Part shown: positions 46,940 to 59,348 of the stretch, one piece after another | How the letters are laid out: each line of letters begins with the position of its first letter | How positions within the stretch are numbered: the stretch's first letter is position 1 | Assembly: GCF_030867095.1 (NCBI RefSeq) | Contig: NC_081835.1 | Span: 23,072,501 to 23,136,500, forward strand | Source: Alligator mississippiensis | Lineage: Eukaryota > Chordata > Crocodylia > Alligatoridae | Direction of reading: 5' to 3' | DNA: 64,000 nucleotides | The notes under the pieces: generated by a model | What the model saw: the letters and a program-made list of their open reading frames with translations, nothing else | What the model was told of the DNA's origin: nothing | The model's database searches: none | Made by a program: the position numbers and the translations under genes

Positions 46940-47275
46940 CAAGTGAATTTTGGGAACCCCTAGTTGTTATTCCTGCTCTGCCAGAGACTTCCCATGTGAC
47001 CCTGAACAAATTATTTAGGAGCAGATCTGTAAAGGAATTTAGGTGCTTAACTATTTGACAGTGCAACAATGAAGTAGGTTTTTGCCTTTGAAAGCTCATG
47101 CCTCTGAACAAGTTAGTCTTTCATCTGACTCCCTGTCCTACCTCTGCCCAACTTCAGACTAATATGCCTAATCACCTCTGCATTTGAAATCTGACCTTTA
47201 GCATCTCAGTACCTCAAAAGCCCACGTGTAAAATAGGGATAATAGTACTTATTTAGATGTTATGAAGAGTTTTTC
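46940..47275 (+). mobile_element. MIR-like SINE split by another repeat
   Basis: CCTGCTCTGCCAGAGACTTC and CATGTGACCCTGAACAAA (46970-47010) match the conserved MIR core. The MIR 3' part resumes with ACCTCAAAAGCCCACGTGTA and AAATAGGGATAATAGTACTT (47211-47250). About 200 bp between them is foreign and includes GAAGTAGGTTTTTGCC...GAAAGCTCATGCCTCTGAA, wording of another dispersed reptile repeat. No target duplication resolved. Confidence 0.65.
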
Positions 47276-47872
47276 AATAGACAGATTGGCTGAGGTAGAT
47301 CACAAAGAATTTCGAAGAAGCAAAAAAGTAGGCTTGTTTAAATTGGAGCATGTGGACAAGCCTGTATGCTCATTTTTTATGTCAGTCCTATACTGTTTCC
47401 CCCCATTCCAGACTTCTGGACTTGGAAGACATTGAAGTAAATGGAATGGGAATTTTGTGAGCTATTCTTATGTTCATTTTGGCTATCCATGGTTCAGAAA
47501 GTTTTAAGTTCCTGAATAACTTGAAGCTAACTTGTAAGGGAATTATTAGATCACCACAAGAGTCTATACTGCATGTAGCTCTGAAGATCCTGAAAGGTAA
47601 AAAACATTTTAAACTTGACCACTGTATTTATTCATTAATTATTAGCTCTTCTTGCTATTTATAATTTAATTTTGTTACTTAACTTATAAGTACCCTGTCT
47701 ATATATTAGCAGGCAGATGACATGCCCAGGAAGAGAGGACAATAGGATATTCCGTTCTTCTTTAGATCAGGAGCTAGAGAAATGTTCTTCTCAGTGATGA
47801 ACATAAATACAGCGTGACAAAGTGAGGAGGCTTTGTCAGAAAAATTAGGTATACTTACTAAATGATGGCTTA
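47276..47872. other. Intergenic DNA, nothing recognised
   Basis: No gene or repeat identified. Confidence 0.5.
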
Positions 47873-47880
47873 CTGTCTTG

Positions 47881-48629
47881 TAGGCCTGTATGAAGTTTTG
47901 GTCGCTGATTTGATTTAGCAGAGATTCAGCCTGATTTGGTGGCTGAATCTCCAAATATGAATTGAAGCAGGAGACCCTTTAATCTCTCCAAATCGAATCA
48001 GAACCCTCTGAATCGATTCAGAACGATTTGGTGATTTGGAGATAGACATAGCTTTAAATGTTTTTTCTACGTACCTCAAGGTACCAGGTGGCTCATGAAT
48101 GCTGAGATGCTGGGGCAGATGGAGCATCCCACAGGAGTGCAGGGGAGTCTCCAGTGCACCTGGCAGCAGACATGGCCAACTTCCAGGTCTGCTGGGTAGC
48201 TCATTGGGAGCCCCCTTTTCCCCCCCATCTTGGCAACTGGTGCCTCCTGAGTCTGGGAGGGTACCCGGGGTCCCCCCATGGCTGATCGCCAAGCCGGAGG
48301 GGTTTGGGGTGACCCACCCATTTGCTTGGTGACGGACCCGGAAGTGAACTGGAAATACTTCTGGTCAGCTTCTGGGTTCACTGCCGAGCATGCAGCCCGC
48401 CCCCCACCCTGTGCTCCTGTGGGATGCTCCATCCACCCCACCATCACAGCATTCACAAGTTGCGCCTGGTACCTCAAGGTATGTAGAAAAAACATGAATC
48501 AACATCGAATCTCCAGACTTGGATTCGACCGAATCAAATTGGGGACAGTGATCTGAATCAACAAATCAAATCACTGTCCCTGATTCAGGCCAAATCTGAA
48601 TTGAATATGTCCCGTTTCAAACACCCCTA
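47881..48629 (+). mobile_element. Foldback hAT-like element, complete copy with perfect TSD
   Basis: A 749-bp copy from TAGGCCTGTATGAAG to AAACACCCCTA, flanked by a perfect 8-bp duplication CTGTCTTG (47873-47880 and 48630-48637). Same plan as the copies at 26.8 and 27.9 kb: arm of GATTTGG/GAATC words, GCTTTAAATGTTTTTTCTAC, GC-rich core, GGTATGTAGAAAAAACAT, second arm. The left palindrome of the core is eroded; the right one (GAAGTGAACTGGAAATACTT) is partly kept. Non-coding. Confidence 0.92.
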
Positions 48630-48792
48630 CTGTCTTGCTCTGTGACCATGGGCAACACATGTAAATATACCAGGCTATGCTGCAGTCTCTCTACCAAGGA
48701 TAACGTAGATGATGATACCTGTGTTATCTGGGAAGGGATAAAAGGGGTTAGACCTTGATTATTTGAATTCCTCAGAGAAAGATGCGATACTA

Positions 48793-51530
48793 GTTCATAG
48801 TTCAGAGTAGGTAGGGTTGGACAGGACCTGAGTAGATCATCAAGTCTGATCCCCTGCCCTGGGCAGGAAAGAATGCTGGGGTCAAATGACCCCGACTAGG
48901 TGATTGTCTAGACTCTTTTTGAAGACCCCCAGGGTAGGAGCGAGGACCACTTCCCTTGGAAGTTGGTTTCAGATCCTAGCCACCCAGACTGTGAAGTAGT
49001 GCCTCCTGATAGCTAGCCTGAATCTACTTTTGGTCAACTTATGGCTGTTGTTCCTTGTTACTCCTAGTAGTGCTCAGGAGAACAGGGACTCCCCTATAGC
49101 CTGCTGGTCCCCCTTGGCCAGTTTGTAGATGGCCACCAGATCCCCTCTCAGCCTTCTCTTGTGAAGGCTGAACAGGTTCAGGTCCCTTAGCCTCCGCTTA
49201 CAGGGCCTTCCTTGTTGCCCCTGATCATGCGAGTGGCCCTCCTCTGGACCCTCTCTATGCTGTCCACATCCCTCCTGAAGTTTGGCACCCAGAACTGGAC
49301 GCAGTACTCCAATTGCAGCCTGACCAGTGTCGCATAGAGGGGGAGGATCACCTCCTTGGACCTGCTCGTGATGCATCTGTGGATGCATGACAAGGTGCAG
49401 TTGGCCTTCTTGACCGCGTCCCCACATTGGCAGCCCATGTTCATTTTGGAATCAATAATGACACCAAGATCCTTTTCTGCCTCTGTACTGACAAGAAGGG
49501 AGTTCCCCAGCCTGTAGGTATGCTGCTGATTTTTCCTCCCTAGGTGCAGTACCTTGCACTTGAAACCCATCCTGTTCTCATCCACCCACCCCTGTAACCT
49601 GTCTAGATCTAGTTGCAGCCCATCCCTCTCCTCCAACGTGCCCACTTCTCCCCACATCTTTGTGTCATCCACGAATGTGAACAAGGTGCTTTTCACCCTC
49701 TCATCCAAGTTGCTGATGAAGATGTTGAACAGTGTGGGCCCGAGGACTGAGCCCTGGGGGGCCCCACTACCCACATCCTTCCAGGTCAAAAAAGACCCAT
49801 CCACCACCACTCTCTGGGTGCAACCCTCCAGCCAATTTGTGACCCATCCGACCGTGTAGGCATTGACGCCACAGTCACCTAATTTCTTAATGAGAATGAG
49901 GTGAGAGACAGTGTCAAAGGCCTTCCTAAAGTCCAGGAAGACTACGTCCACTTCAACACCTGCATCCAAGGATTTTGTGACCTGGTCATAGAAGGCCACC
50001 AGGTTGGTCTGACAGGACCTGCCTCAAATGAATCCATGTTGGTTGCCCCTAAGCATGATCTCCCCTGCTGGCTCCTTGCAGATGTGCTCCTGGATAATTT
50101 TTTCAAAGAGCTTCCCCAGGACCAAGGTAAGACTAACGGGCCTATAGTTTCCTGGGTCCTCCTTCCTCCCTTTCTTGAAAATGGGAACCACATTGGCCCT
50201 TTTCCAGTCTTCCGGTACCTCACCAGAGCACCACAAGTGCTTGTAAAGCCATGCCATGGGTCCCACAGTGACCTCTGCTAATTCCCTCAGCACTCTGGGG
50301 TGGAGATTGTCAGGACCTGCTGATTTGAACATGTCTAGACCCACCAGAAGTTCCCTGACTAAGTCCTCACTGACCCTGGGCCTGGCAGCACCTCCCTTGG
50401 GTCCGTCGGGGATCCCAGTGGGGGGGAAGCCCCGGTCCCTGCTCAAAAAGATGGAGGCAAAGAAATTGTTAAAGAGGTTAGCTTCGTTGTCTGGTGTGAC
50501 CACCAGATTTCCTAGCGTATCCTGCAGAGGTCCTACATTACCCAGTACCTTCTTTTTACTCCCTATGTATTTAAAAAAGGACTTCTTGTTATCCTTGATC
50601 CAGGTCGCTAGTCCTAGTTCCATCTCCGCCTTGGCCTTCCTAACAGCTGCCCTACAATCTCAAGCAATGGAGGTATAATCCTCCTTGCTGATGGCTCCTC
50701 CTTTCCATTGGGTGTACGCCTGCTTTTTAGTTTTGAGACATTCATGGATGCTTCTGGTGAGCCATGGGGGCTTTTGAGCACTCCTGCCCCCTTTGATCTG
50801 CATGGGGATTGTCATCCTTTGGGCTTGGAGGATCGTCTTCTTAAGTAACGACCACTCTTCCTGGACTCCCAGCTCCCCTCCCCTCCAGGACGTCAGTGCC
50901 TCCCCGATTAGTCTCTTTACCTCATTGAAATCTGCCCTCCTGAAGTTTAGGGCTGTTGCCTTGCTGCAGGCCTTGGACACCCTGCTCTGGATGGTGAATT
51001 CCAGTAGGCGATGATCACTATCACCCAGGTGGTCGAGAACCCGCAGTCCACTCACCAGGTCATTGCCCATGGCCAGGACCAGGTCCAACAAGGCATTTCC
51101 CCTGGTGGGACTGTGCACCTCCTGGGTTAAATGGAGGTCCTGTAACTTGGCTAGGAACCTACATGAGCGGTCAGACTTGGCTGACTGCTCTTCCCAGCAG
51201 ATGTCCGGGTAGTTTAGGTCACCCATGATGACCACGTCCCTTGACTTTACTGCCTCCACAAGCTGACCTGAGAATTCCCCGTCCAGCTCTTCCCCCTGGC
51301 TGGGTAGCCTGTAGTAAACCCTTACCATTAAGTCCCTTTTCCCCTGACCCCCTTGTATACGGACCCAGAGCACTTCAGTCTGCCCCTCCTCTGACCCAGT
51401 GCTGTTTGTTGACGACGTGTATTGCTCTTTGATGTAGAGTGCCACACCCCCACCTTTCCTCCCTGTTCTATCCGTCCTCTACAGCCCATAGCCCCTGATG
51501 TTTACCGTCCAGTCATGCCCATTAGAGCAA
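48793..51530 (-). mobile_element. CR1 LINE copy 7, best preserved
   Basis: An antisense CR1 of about 2.7 kb. Its 3' end is at 48793 (TTCATAG terminus, then the usual 3' UTR and a CR1 C-terminus); the 5' truncation is near 51530, inside the endonuclease at the HDWTVNIRGYGL block. ORF1 and the ORF2 start are absent. In subfamily wording it is close to copies 4 and 5, and its coding region is far less decayed than theirs. Confidence 0.94.
49187..51445 (-). pseudogene. CR1 ORF2 endonuclease-RT, one frame with two TGA stops
   Basis: Three open pieces (51445-50660, 50623-50024, 49999-49187) share one reading frame and join across just two TGA codons, at 50660-50662 and 50024-50026. About 750 codons are readable. 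Endonuclease: GGVALYIKEQ, RVYYRLPSQ, the metal-site region GDLNYPDICW (51212-51223 encode GDLN) and HLGDSDHRLLEF. Linker: [83 protein letters not shown], catalytic FVDDTKMWG (49664-49675), DLGVIIDSKMNM and YCVQFWVPNF. A frameshift near 49,200 moves the C-terminus (RLRDLNLFSLHKRRLRGDL) to another frame. Confidence 0.93.
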
Positions 51531-53444
51531 ATTATAATTGTTAACATAATACCTTGCCTACTAAAGAGACACAGACTGGATTTTCTAAACATGGATTGCC
51601 CACGCCCTCTGCTCAAAGTACAGGGGAATCCATCGGCATCATCAGATGGATTTTCCTTCTAAGCTCCATAGAGAGCATTTTGTGGGATCAGGGACCTCTG
51701 GACAGCAAGTGTGTGGATAGTAGGTGGATTGGAGGAAGAGTGGGATAGGCAGGTAGATTATAGACAAGTGGATTATTGGCCCCATTGCACAATCCAGAGG
51801 ATTATGAGCTTTACTAGCCAGTCCCTTGTAGTCCCTGAGATCTCAAAGGACCTACGGGATTGGTGGAATTTCTGAATGGGTGATTTCTTTTGCAGAGAGC
51901 AGAAAGGAAGAAAACTATACCCTCTCTCAACAAAACAATATGGAGGAAACTTCTCGAGGGGATTTGTTCCTCTATCAGGTTCTTTTTATGTAGGATCATA
52001 GCCTAGTTTTGGAATTTGGTCCTGTATAGCATATTTGAAAAGAAAAAGTACATGTAACTCAGTGGAATGTTTGTGTGGATAAACTATAACTGTCTTTGAC
52101 TGAGGGGGTAAAATCAAAGGAAGTCACATATCAAAACAAGCATAGAAATATAAAGTGAACAACCATGTGTGGATACCCTTAAACTAGAATGAGACTATGC
52201 ATACAAAGAGTTACTGAGAAATAATGATTCCAGGTTAGCTATGCTGCAACAACTCCATGTATAGGCATGACTGGCTTCCAGCTACCACATTGTAATTCAA
52301 ATCTGAAGAGTTCAAAATCTTGTTCCCCTATTTTATGCATCCAGATTATATAGGAAAGAGCCATATTCTCAAAAGTAGATAAAATCCTAAAGTTTGAGTT
52401 TGAATGTTGGCAATTCCAGGTGGCTTTAATTTAGAATATACTTTGCAACCAGGCACTGGTGCATAGTTCTTTGTTGATCCTGGACCAATGTTCAGGGGGG
52501 AAATAATGATCCCTGATTTCCAACTTCCCTCATTGTCACTGCAACTCAGCACACAGGACAAGCATTAAGCCATTTGCGTACCTGGTGTGGAATGCGTGAA
52601 CAAAAAGTGGATGTCTGCTTACCTTAACAGACAGTGAAGGATATTTGCCTGCAATGAAGAGATGGCACATCTGCTGTGGCCAAGTTTTGTAGTATAGCAT
52701 CCTGTAAGCCAGTCAGATTTTGGCAAGAATCAAAAACATTTACTGAATGTGCATTGATTTTGAATTTAAGGGGTATTGAGTGAAGTTAAAATATGTAAGC
52801 TCATGAAACCAGGATTTTGGTTTTCTTAACAATGGGATGCCTTTAAGCAATAACAGCTCATTTACTATTTACATATGTAAAAAATGTAAAGTATTGTAAA
52901 CAAGGGGATATGTTCTGCTCTAGTTATACCAGTGCAAATATGGAGTAGCTGTATTAACTTCAGTGGAAATATTCCTGTTATGGACAAGTACAACTGAGCA
53001 CAGAATCTGGCTCTCTGCTCTAAACATTAAAATATCAGTCGCTCATTATCTGTTTGGCAAACAAAGAACAGTCATTTAATTCTTGCTCATTGCCATTTCA
53101 TATGTATAGTATATATCCTTTTGGTAAAACACATTATTCTAAATTCAAGTTCTGGAGCTTATTATTTTTTGTTTTCATTTCTTATGACCGCAACTATTTT
53201 TCATAAGCAGCCTCATGTAAGTATTGTCTTAGTTTGTGCCAGCTACAGAAAAAGAATAATGGGAACAAAAAACAAAAAATATGACAATGGCAGTGACTGG
53301 CATGAATTGCCTTATTTTATTAGTATATTTCCTTAGATTTTTACAATCTGGAGCTGTGATCCTTGGCTGATGGAAGCCATTTGAAAGTTACTATCAACTA
53401 CAATTGTGAAAAATCTTGCAAGAGTGACCACAAAATTGTGAGTA
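51531..53444. other. Intergenic DNA
   Basis: No gene recognised. A relic of an old palindromic repeat lies at 52907-53015. Confidence 0.5.
52907..53015. repeat. Ancient palindromic amniote repeat fragment
   Basis: TCTGCTCTAGTTATACCAGT, AACTTCAGTGGAAATATTCC and AGCACAGAATCTGGCTC are degenerate forms of a repeat frequent in reptile and bird genomes (TACACCAGTGTAAAT...ACTTCAGTGG). Family not assigned. Confidence 0.45.
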
Positions 53445-53650
53445 GAGAAATTATTATTATTTATATGCATTGTGGTAGTACTTGGAGGTAGTAATAAGAC
53501 TTTGGGTTCTTTTGTGCTAGGAGCTGTACATCCATAAACTAAAAATGGTTTACAAAGGTTTATAAAGATTCCACAGTCATACAGATTTCATACTTATCAG
53601 CAGGGATAGAAGCAAGGCCCATTTGTTCCTCTCACAATTCTCTTCTATTT
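53445..53650 (+). mobile_element. Ancient L2-like repeat fragment
   Basis: TTATTATTATTTATATGCAT, GGTAGTACTTGGAGGTAGTA and TTGTGCTAGGAGCTGTACAT follow the order seen in an old, widely dispersed amniote repeat. Diverged, non-coding. Confidence 0.5.
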
Positions 53651-55900
53651 AAGGTAAAGGAAAGTCTCTAGGAGAATTTGCTAAACTTTATAACCTTTGT
53701 GAACTAGCCATCAAAAGGCAATATGGCCATCTACCCCACAACCCACTTAGCTGGGATATTACATTTAAAGAATGGGCAACACCAGAATCCACACAAACCT
53801 CTGGTATACTACAGAAAGGGATTAGACTGATCACCAATCAAAAGGCAAGCATCTGTTGTTATGGGCACCAAATACCTAGGAATGATGAGACTCACCCCTC
53901 TCCCCTCCCCACAAGGCCAGCTGAGGCATATCAGTGTTGCAGCACTATTGCATTCAGGGCAGATTCTAAAACAGAAGCATTAATAGCCGAAAATCCCTCT
54001 CCAGAATGTCTTGTACTCACTATTAAAACTATCCTCTACAAAGATTTGTTGCTACTTCAAAAATTTTGCTCTTCCATGTCCTTATAGGATATCTTATAAT
54101 TAAAATAGCTCTGATCCTGAATCTTACCTATACTAGAATGGTTTATTCTTTCACCAGTTTTATCATTTTCCAAATTATGTAGCCAGGAAAAATGAAATCA
54201 TATTTATAAAATGTCTATAAATATGCTTGCACATTCTGTAATGATTCAGACTATGGGATACATTGATGCCTACTGGAACGCAGACTGCCAGCTCTTGTTA
54301 AACCTTTATGAAAACAGAAAATACAGGGTCAAACGTTTCACTTTTGACTTGTCTTTGTAATAACAAAATGTTAGAACAAAGACCATTCATAATTCTGCTT
54401 TCTCAGGAATGTTTTGGCTTTGAACACTCCAGGTGAAGTGAGAGAGGCAGGGTCTGATGCCACAGTCTTTATTCCATTGAAAATCTATGTACGGATTAGA
54501 TGATTGGGCTGGAAAAATCTAACCACACAGTAAACACTCTTTCTTATATTTTGATTTTATTTATATTTTAAAAAAGGATTGCTAGGATGGGAATAAAGCA
54601 CATGGAGTATGCTTAGGTGTAATCTACTTGGCCACTGGATGTCACTGATAGCCTCAGAAATACAATGGTAAATGTTCTGCATTTGTAAGCTATGCACAGG
54701 TAATAAGAAGTCATTTTCAAATTATCCTTGGAACTTGAGCATCTTCAGTGAGGATGAAGGCAGGAAGGGAGAAAACATCCCTGAAAGGCTGAACTGCTAA
54801 ATGTTTAAGTGCTCAGTGTAAAACATTTTGGAGAGGATTTTTTGGCTATCAATGCCTGTGTTCTGGAGGGAAGCAGCAATACCCTCATGTAAATGGTGCA
54901 TTTTGGAAAATAAATATACTCACTATAGCAATAAATTGAAGGATTTGCTAATGGTCTACAGCCCCATATTTCCTGACTAGTGGTTAATATATAGCATGTG
55001 ACTCAAAAAGTTAACCAAATCAATGATAAAACATTATGGGGAGGTCAAAACATTTCAGATCACTCTTTTATTTCTAAAAAAATGTTTGTTTCCTTATTTC
55101 CCCTGTAATTGCCAAATTACTCCATGAAATGTCATTCTTGTGGTATTCCTGATCCAGCAGGAAGTGCTGGATAGCCCAATTCTGTTGGCTCAGGAAGTTT
55201 AGATAGAAATGCATCTGACATTTCGGGTGTTTATCTGAACTGAAGTGAACTTCCCAGTGTTTGGAGGTTTGCCACCTGTCACCACCCATAGCCTGAATAC
55301 ACTATTCAATGACAGAAAAGAAAATTGCTTTAATTTTGGTAGTGGAAAAATGTTAGTATCTGATCCTTTAGTCCTCTGATGCAGGAGAATACCCAGGGCT
55401 TTCGATTCTGTACACAATGCTGCCAGACTGCTCCACCCCACCTCCTTACATGATCAGTGGTGCAGCAACACGGTCACTGCCCACCCCACCCCTTCTCGCC
55501 ACCTCCTCCCAGCATGGAAATTACACAGTTCTGATCCATTGTGGCAGCAAAGAATTCATATAAAGAAGCAGCAGGCTAGACAGGAAACTTTCAAAATGCC
55601 ATAACTCACAGGAAAATTGCACACAGTTGTGTTTCACTGCATGTGCTTACGTCCTGACGAGGTAAAACCCTCTTGGAAGTCAGTAGGAGTTTGGCTTCAA
55701 TGGCCTGTACTCTACAGTATGTTTTTAACACTGCTGAAAGTCTGACTGATGATTAATTAACTAAACCCCGTTTCTAGAAAGAGCAAATATAAGTGCTATT
55801 GAAAGGGTCCATCTTCTTTGTATTTTCTTAGAATTCAAACTGCATGACTAGCATTACATTGCTTCAGGTTAGAAATCAATATATTAATATAGGAGTGCCT
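53651..55900. other. AT-rich intergenic DNA
   Basis: No gene or clear repeat recognised. Confidence 0.5.
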
Positions 55901-55913
55901 ATGCAAAAAAGGT

Positions 55914-55933
55914 AAAAAAAAAAAAAAAAAAAA
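55914..55933. repeat. Poly-A run within a short duplicated word
   Basis: Twenty A residues lie between two copies of a TGCAAAAAAGGTAAA word (near 55901 and 55951), consistent with slippage. Confidence 0.8.
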
Positions 55934-56029
55934 GGTAAATAAGAGCCTGTGCAAAAAAGGTAAATAAATGCATAATAAATGCATGATAGGGAATTTTAAT
56001 CATTTGAGTATGACTAGTAGTAGAAGCAT

Positions 56030-56440
56030 AACTAGCAGGGTTTGGACCCTGGGCAAAACCCTGCTGGAGAGCTGGGATGGGGAGCAGGGGGAATGCCACC
56101 AAGTGCCAGAAAAGAGTGGGTGCTGGGCATGAGAGGGAGGAGAGGAGGTCAGCAGTGGGAGTCTTATCTACTCTGGGGACTCAAAGTCCCAGGCTGCTGC
56201 TGCCACAAAGCAATCTACCCACCCTAGTTGTTGCTGGTACAGCAGCAGTGCAGTGTCCCTAGACCTAGTTGCTGCTGGTGACCACAGCACAGGTTCTGTA
56301 GAGCGCTGTCATTTTGGTGCCTGTACTAAGTTGGTACCTGAGGGATGTTGCCTTGCTTGCCTCCTCCCTTCTCCCCACCCCCCATCCCTGCCCCCATTAC
56401 ATTACTGCCCAGTAGCACCTGGATGTTTCCAAAAGACTAA
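56030..56440. repeat. GC-rich repeat-like block
   Basis: Starts AGCAGGGTTTGGACCCTGGG and is GC-rich to about 56,440, unlike its flanks. It contains GTTGCTGCTGGT repeated at 56227 and 56269. Probably a dispersed repeat, but termini and family are not identified. Confidence 0.4.
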
Positions 56441-59043
56441 ATAGCTTAAGACAGAGTGGAGTGCTTTTGCAGCAGTGCTGGCCCTTTTTAAAATTCTAAC
56501 CCTGAGTCTCCAGTGCTTGCTAACTGGTTGAAAGCCTTCTCCAACAGAAAATTAAGGGGTTAAATGTTCATACAGTGCTCACATTTAGAAAAACATAAAA
56601 CAGATGTTCATATCAAAATATGGTATTTTTTCACTAAGACCCAAACATGAAAAAGAAGTTAAGCTAAAGCACGCATGCTAATAGTCCTTTTCAAATGTTT
56701 CAGTCTTTTTCAGATGCATACATGTTCAGCAAATCTTGGTTTAAGCAATTGTGGGTAACTTAAAAAAAATCACTGCTGGGTTAAGCTAATGGAGCTGCTG
56801 CTTTATCTCAACAGGAAAGAACTTTTCCCTTGGGGGCTTCTGTCTCACCATTGAATTCTCACTGTAAATTAACTTATTAATCAGCATGTGTGTATGTCTG
56901 TATACATAAGGATAACATGTGGCAAACAGGCTACCTGCACAGAGGTACACTGAACTCTCAAAGTCCATACAAGGCAAGATGCAAATGCTATTTGGAATTA
57001 AATAATGCCATGTTCTTCTGTGGTCAAAAATAGACGTATCTGGACATGATATGATGAATCAGAAATGTAACACAAATACTGCAATATCAATGATGATAGG
57101 AACTTAGCATTTGTGAGCACATTTTTGCAATTTGCAGTATTAATGCTATGCTGTCATCTGGCACATGGTGCAGCTCCAAATCATTTTTAGATTCTACACA
57201 TGCTCTATGTGCCTTTGTCTCTATAGATGACTAAATTGTTTTGTGCAAATTCTGCTTTCTCTTGTGCAACTAAATAACTGCATGCACACATCTCAGCATA
57301 CTGTTTAGAAAGATAATTTTCTTTAAGAGCCTCTTCTTCCTTTTCTTAAAAGAGAGAGTGTCCTTTTAAAGTAAATGTACAAATGTACATGCAAAAGCCC
57401 ATATTATAAAAGGTTAGGGACTAAGCATGTACGCATCAGCCCTTGGAGGAAGCGAACTATAGAGTATGTTTCAGACATAGCAAAGAATATGAATCAGAAC
57501 ACAGGACCAGACTCTAACTTGACTTTCTTTCAGATAAATGCCTCATAACTCCAGATTTAGTGCAGAGTGTTGAGAGCAGAGTTTAGCCTTCATTGATTAA
57601 AAAGTGTGAATGTCAGATATTAACTACTACGTAAATTATCCAAGCTACAGTTATAGCACACATTAAATTCATAGGCTTAGTTCTTGGCTATGGCCAAAGT
57701 GCACCCAAAGTGTCTGTGTACTAAATGTAGTTTAAAGCTTGAAGATTGCTTGGCTAAAATGTGCCATGAACATGAAAATGAAGTCTATGATCTGTCTCAT
57801 GAAAATATACCAACAATTTTCTTTTCCTTCTGCAACACTTCCATAACTACACTGAGCTTGGGGATAGGACAGATAGAATAGGAACCTCTGAATCTCTAGG
57901 CTTCCAGAACCAGATTTATCTTGGGAACAGATGCAAAGTAGTCCAACATACTGCAAGCTTATGTCTCAGATAGTTATCATTTCCTAAACCTTAGAGTCAT
58001 TGAAATAGGATGATATTTTCTTTCAGACAATACATACAATTCCAAATGTTACCCAGGGGATGAAAGTAGGGTGCTCACAGCATGTGAATCAGGTGGATTC
58101 ATATGAAACAGATCATTCTCTGGACTTGATTTTTCAGGAAGTCCTAACATTTTTTCTTTGGAGAAAATATTAAGCAGATAATTAATTGCTGGTCATGAAT
58201 CATAATTGAGTTCTCATGAATTCTAAAGCTTTGAGATGTACTGATAATACTAACAAGGTTATTACATCAGCAGATGCCCTATACTTTATGAACTTGTCTG
58301 TGAATTTTGGTAGTCCTTTACCATATGCAGAAGAGCATTTTTTTCATTTAAAGAAAATGAGTTCCATGTCATTATAGATGAAATGAAGGAACAGAAGAAA
58401 ATGATAGTCAACAATTCTTCTTTGCCTGGCAAAAAGTCTTGTAGTAATGGAAATACCCTTAGCAGGAGATAGTACTAGAGCTCTCTTTCCCCTCCGTGGC
58501 CAACCACAGGTGTTAGAACAACTTTCAAGATTCCAACCCACTTTGCATACACACATCTGACTTGTGTGCTGTGTATTTTGCTCATGCCCAATAATTTAGT
58601 CCTTAATTAATTTAGAACTTAACTTGGGCTGTGGCTCTAGTTCATTTGTTTTCTGTTTAAAGACTACATCAAAATAGGTGGCTGCTAGCCCGCGGTTTGT
58701 AACTGATTCTATTTTGTAATTTGGCAAGTCTCTGTCTGCAGCATAGCTGGTAGAAAGAGAAGGAAGCAAATCTGCCTATGATCTGATTGCAATTTCGAAG
58801 GGAAAGTAAAAGTATTTGGTTTAGTTAAGTGTGAAGGTATTATCAGAATGAAAGATGAGCTAAATGGATTTGGAACTATGTCCTGGTTGCATCTTGTTTA
58901 ATTTTACCAGTTAAGTATTTAACCTTCTCCTAATGTGGCTTTTGGCATAGCCATCAGATCAGTCTATTGCTGAATGGATCTTTTTCTAATATAATATACC
59001 TAAGGTGATGTACTCATCTTGGTGGTATCTGAGCATAGTTCTC
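56441..59043. other. AT-rich intergenic DNA
   Basis: No gene recognised. 58892-58994 is duplicated at 63110-63212. Confidence 0.5.
58892..58994 (+). repeat. 103-bp direct duplication, copy A
   Basis: Aligns without gaps to 63110-63212. The last 66 bp, from CTAATGTGGCTTTTGGCATA onward, differ at only about three positions; the first third is less similar. No inverted ends or coding sequence. Confidence 0.85.
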
Positions 59044-59046
59044 TGA

Positions 59047-59288
59047 GGGCACATCTGCGCGTTCATTACTGTGCATTAAGTTAAGTACTTGGTTAACCAA
59101 ATACTCGATCAATGTACAGTAGCTCATGCTACTGTGCAGTAGTACCGGAGCATGGGTTTTTAGTGATGCTTACTGTGCAGTAGCTTAATTCAACTGCACA
59201 GTAGGATATTAGCACAGTTTTTGCCCAGCACACAATTGTGCAGTGTTATTAGGCTATTGCACAGTTAGCATATCATGTAGATACACCC
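59047..59288 (+). mobile_element. Harbinger-like MITE (CAGTAG family) copy 3
   Basis: Runs from GGGCACATCTGCGCGTTCAT to CATGTAGATACACCC, with the family's interior words (TGTGCATTAAGTTAAGTACT, ATGCTACTGTGCAGTAG, GGTTTTTAGTGATGCTTACT). Flanking triplets TGA/TGG agree at two of three bases. Same orientation as the next copy, 60 bp away. Confidence 0.82.
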
Positions 59289-59348
59289 TGGGGTGTATTA
59301 AAACACTCTAAGTCCATGTCTAGTAGGAGTATTTTTTAAACTGCTACT

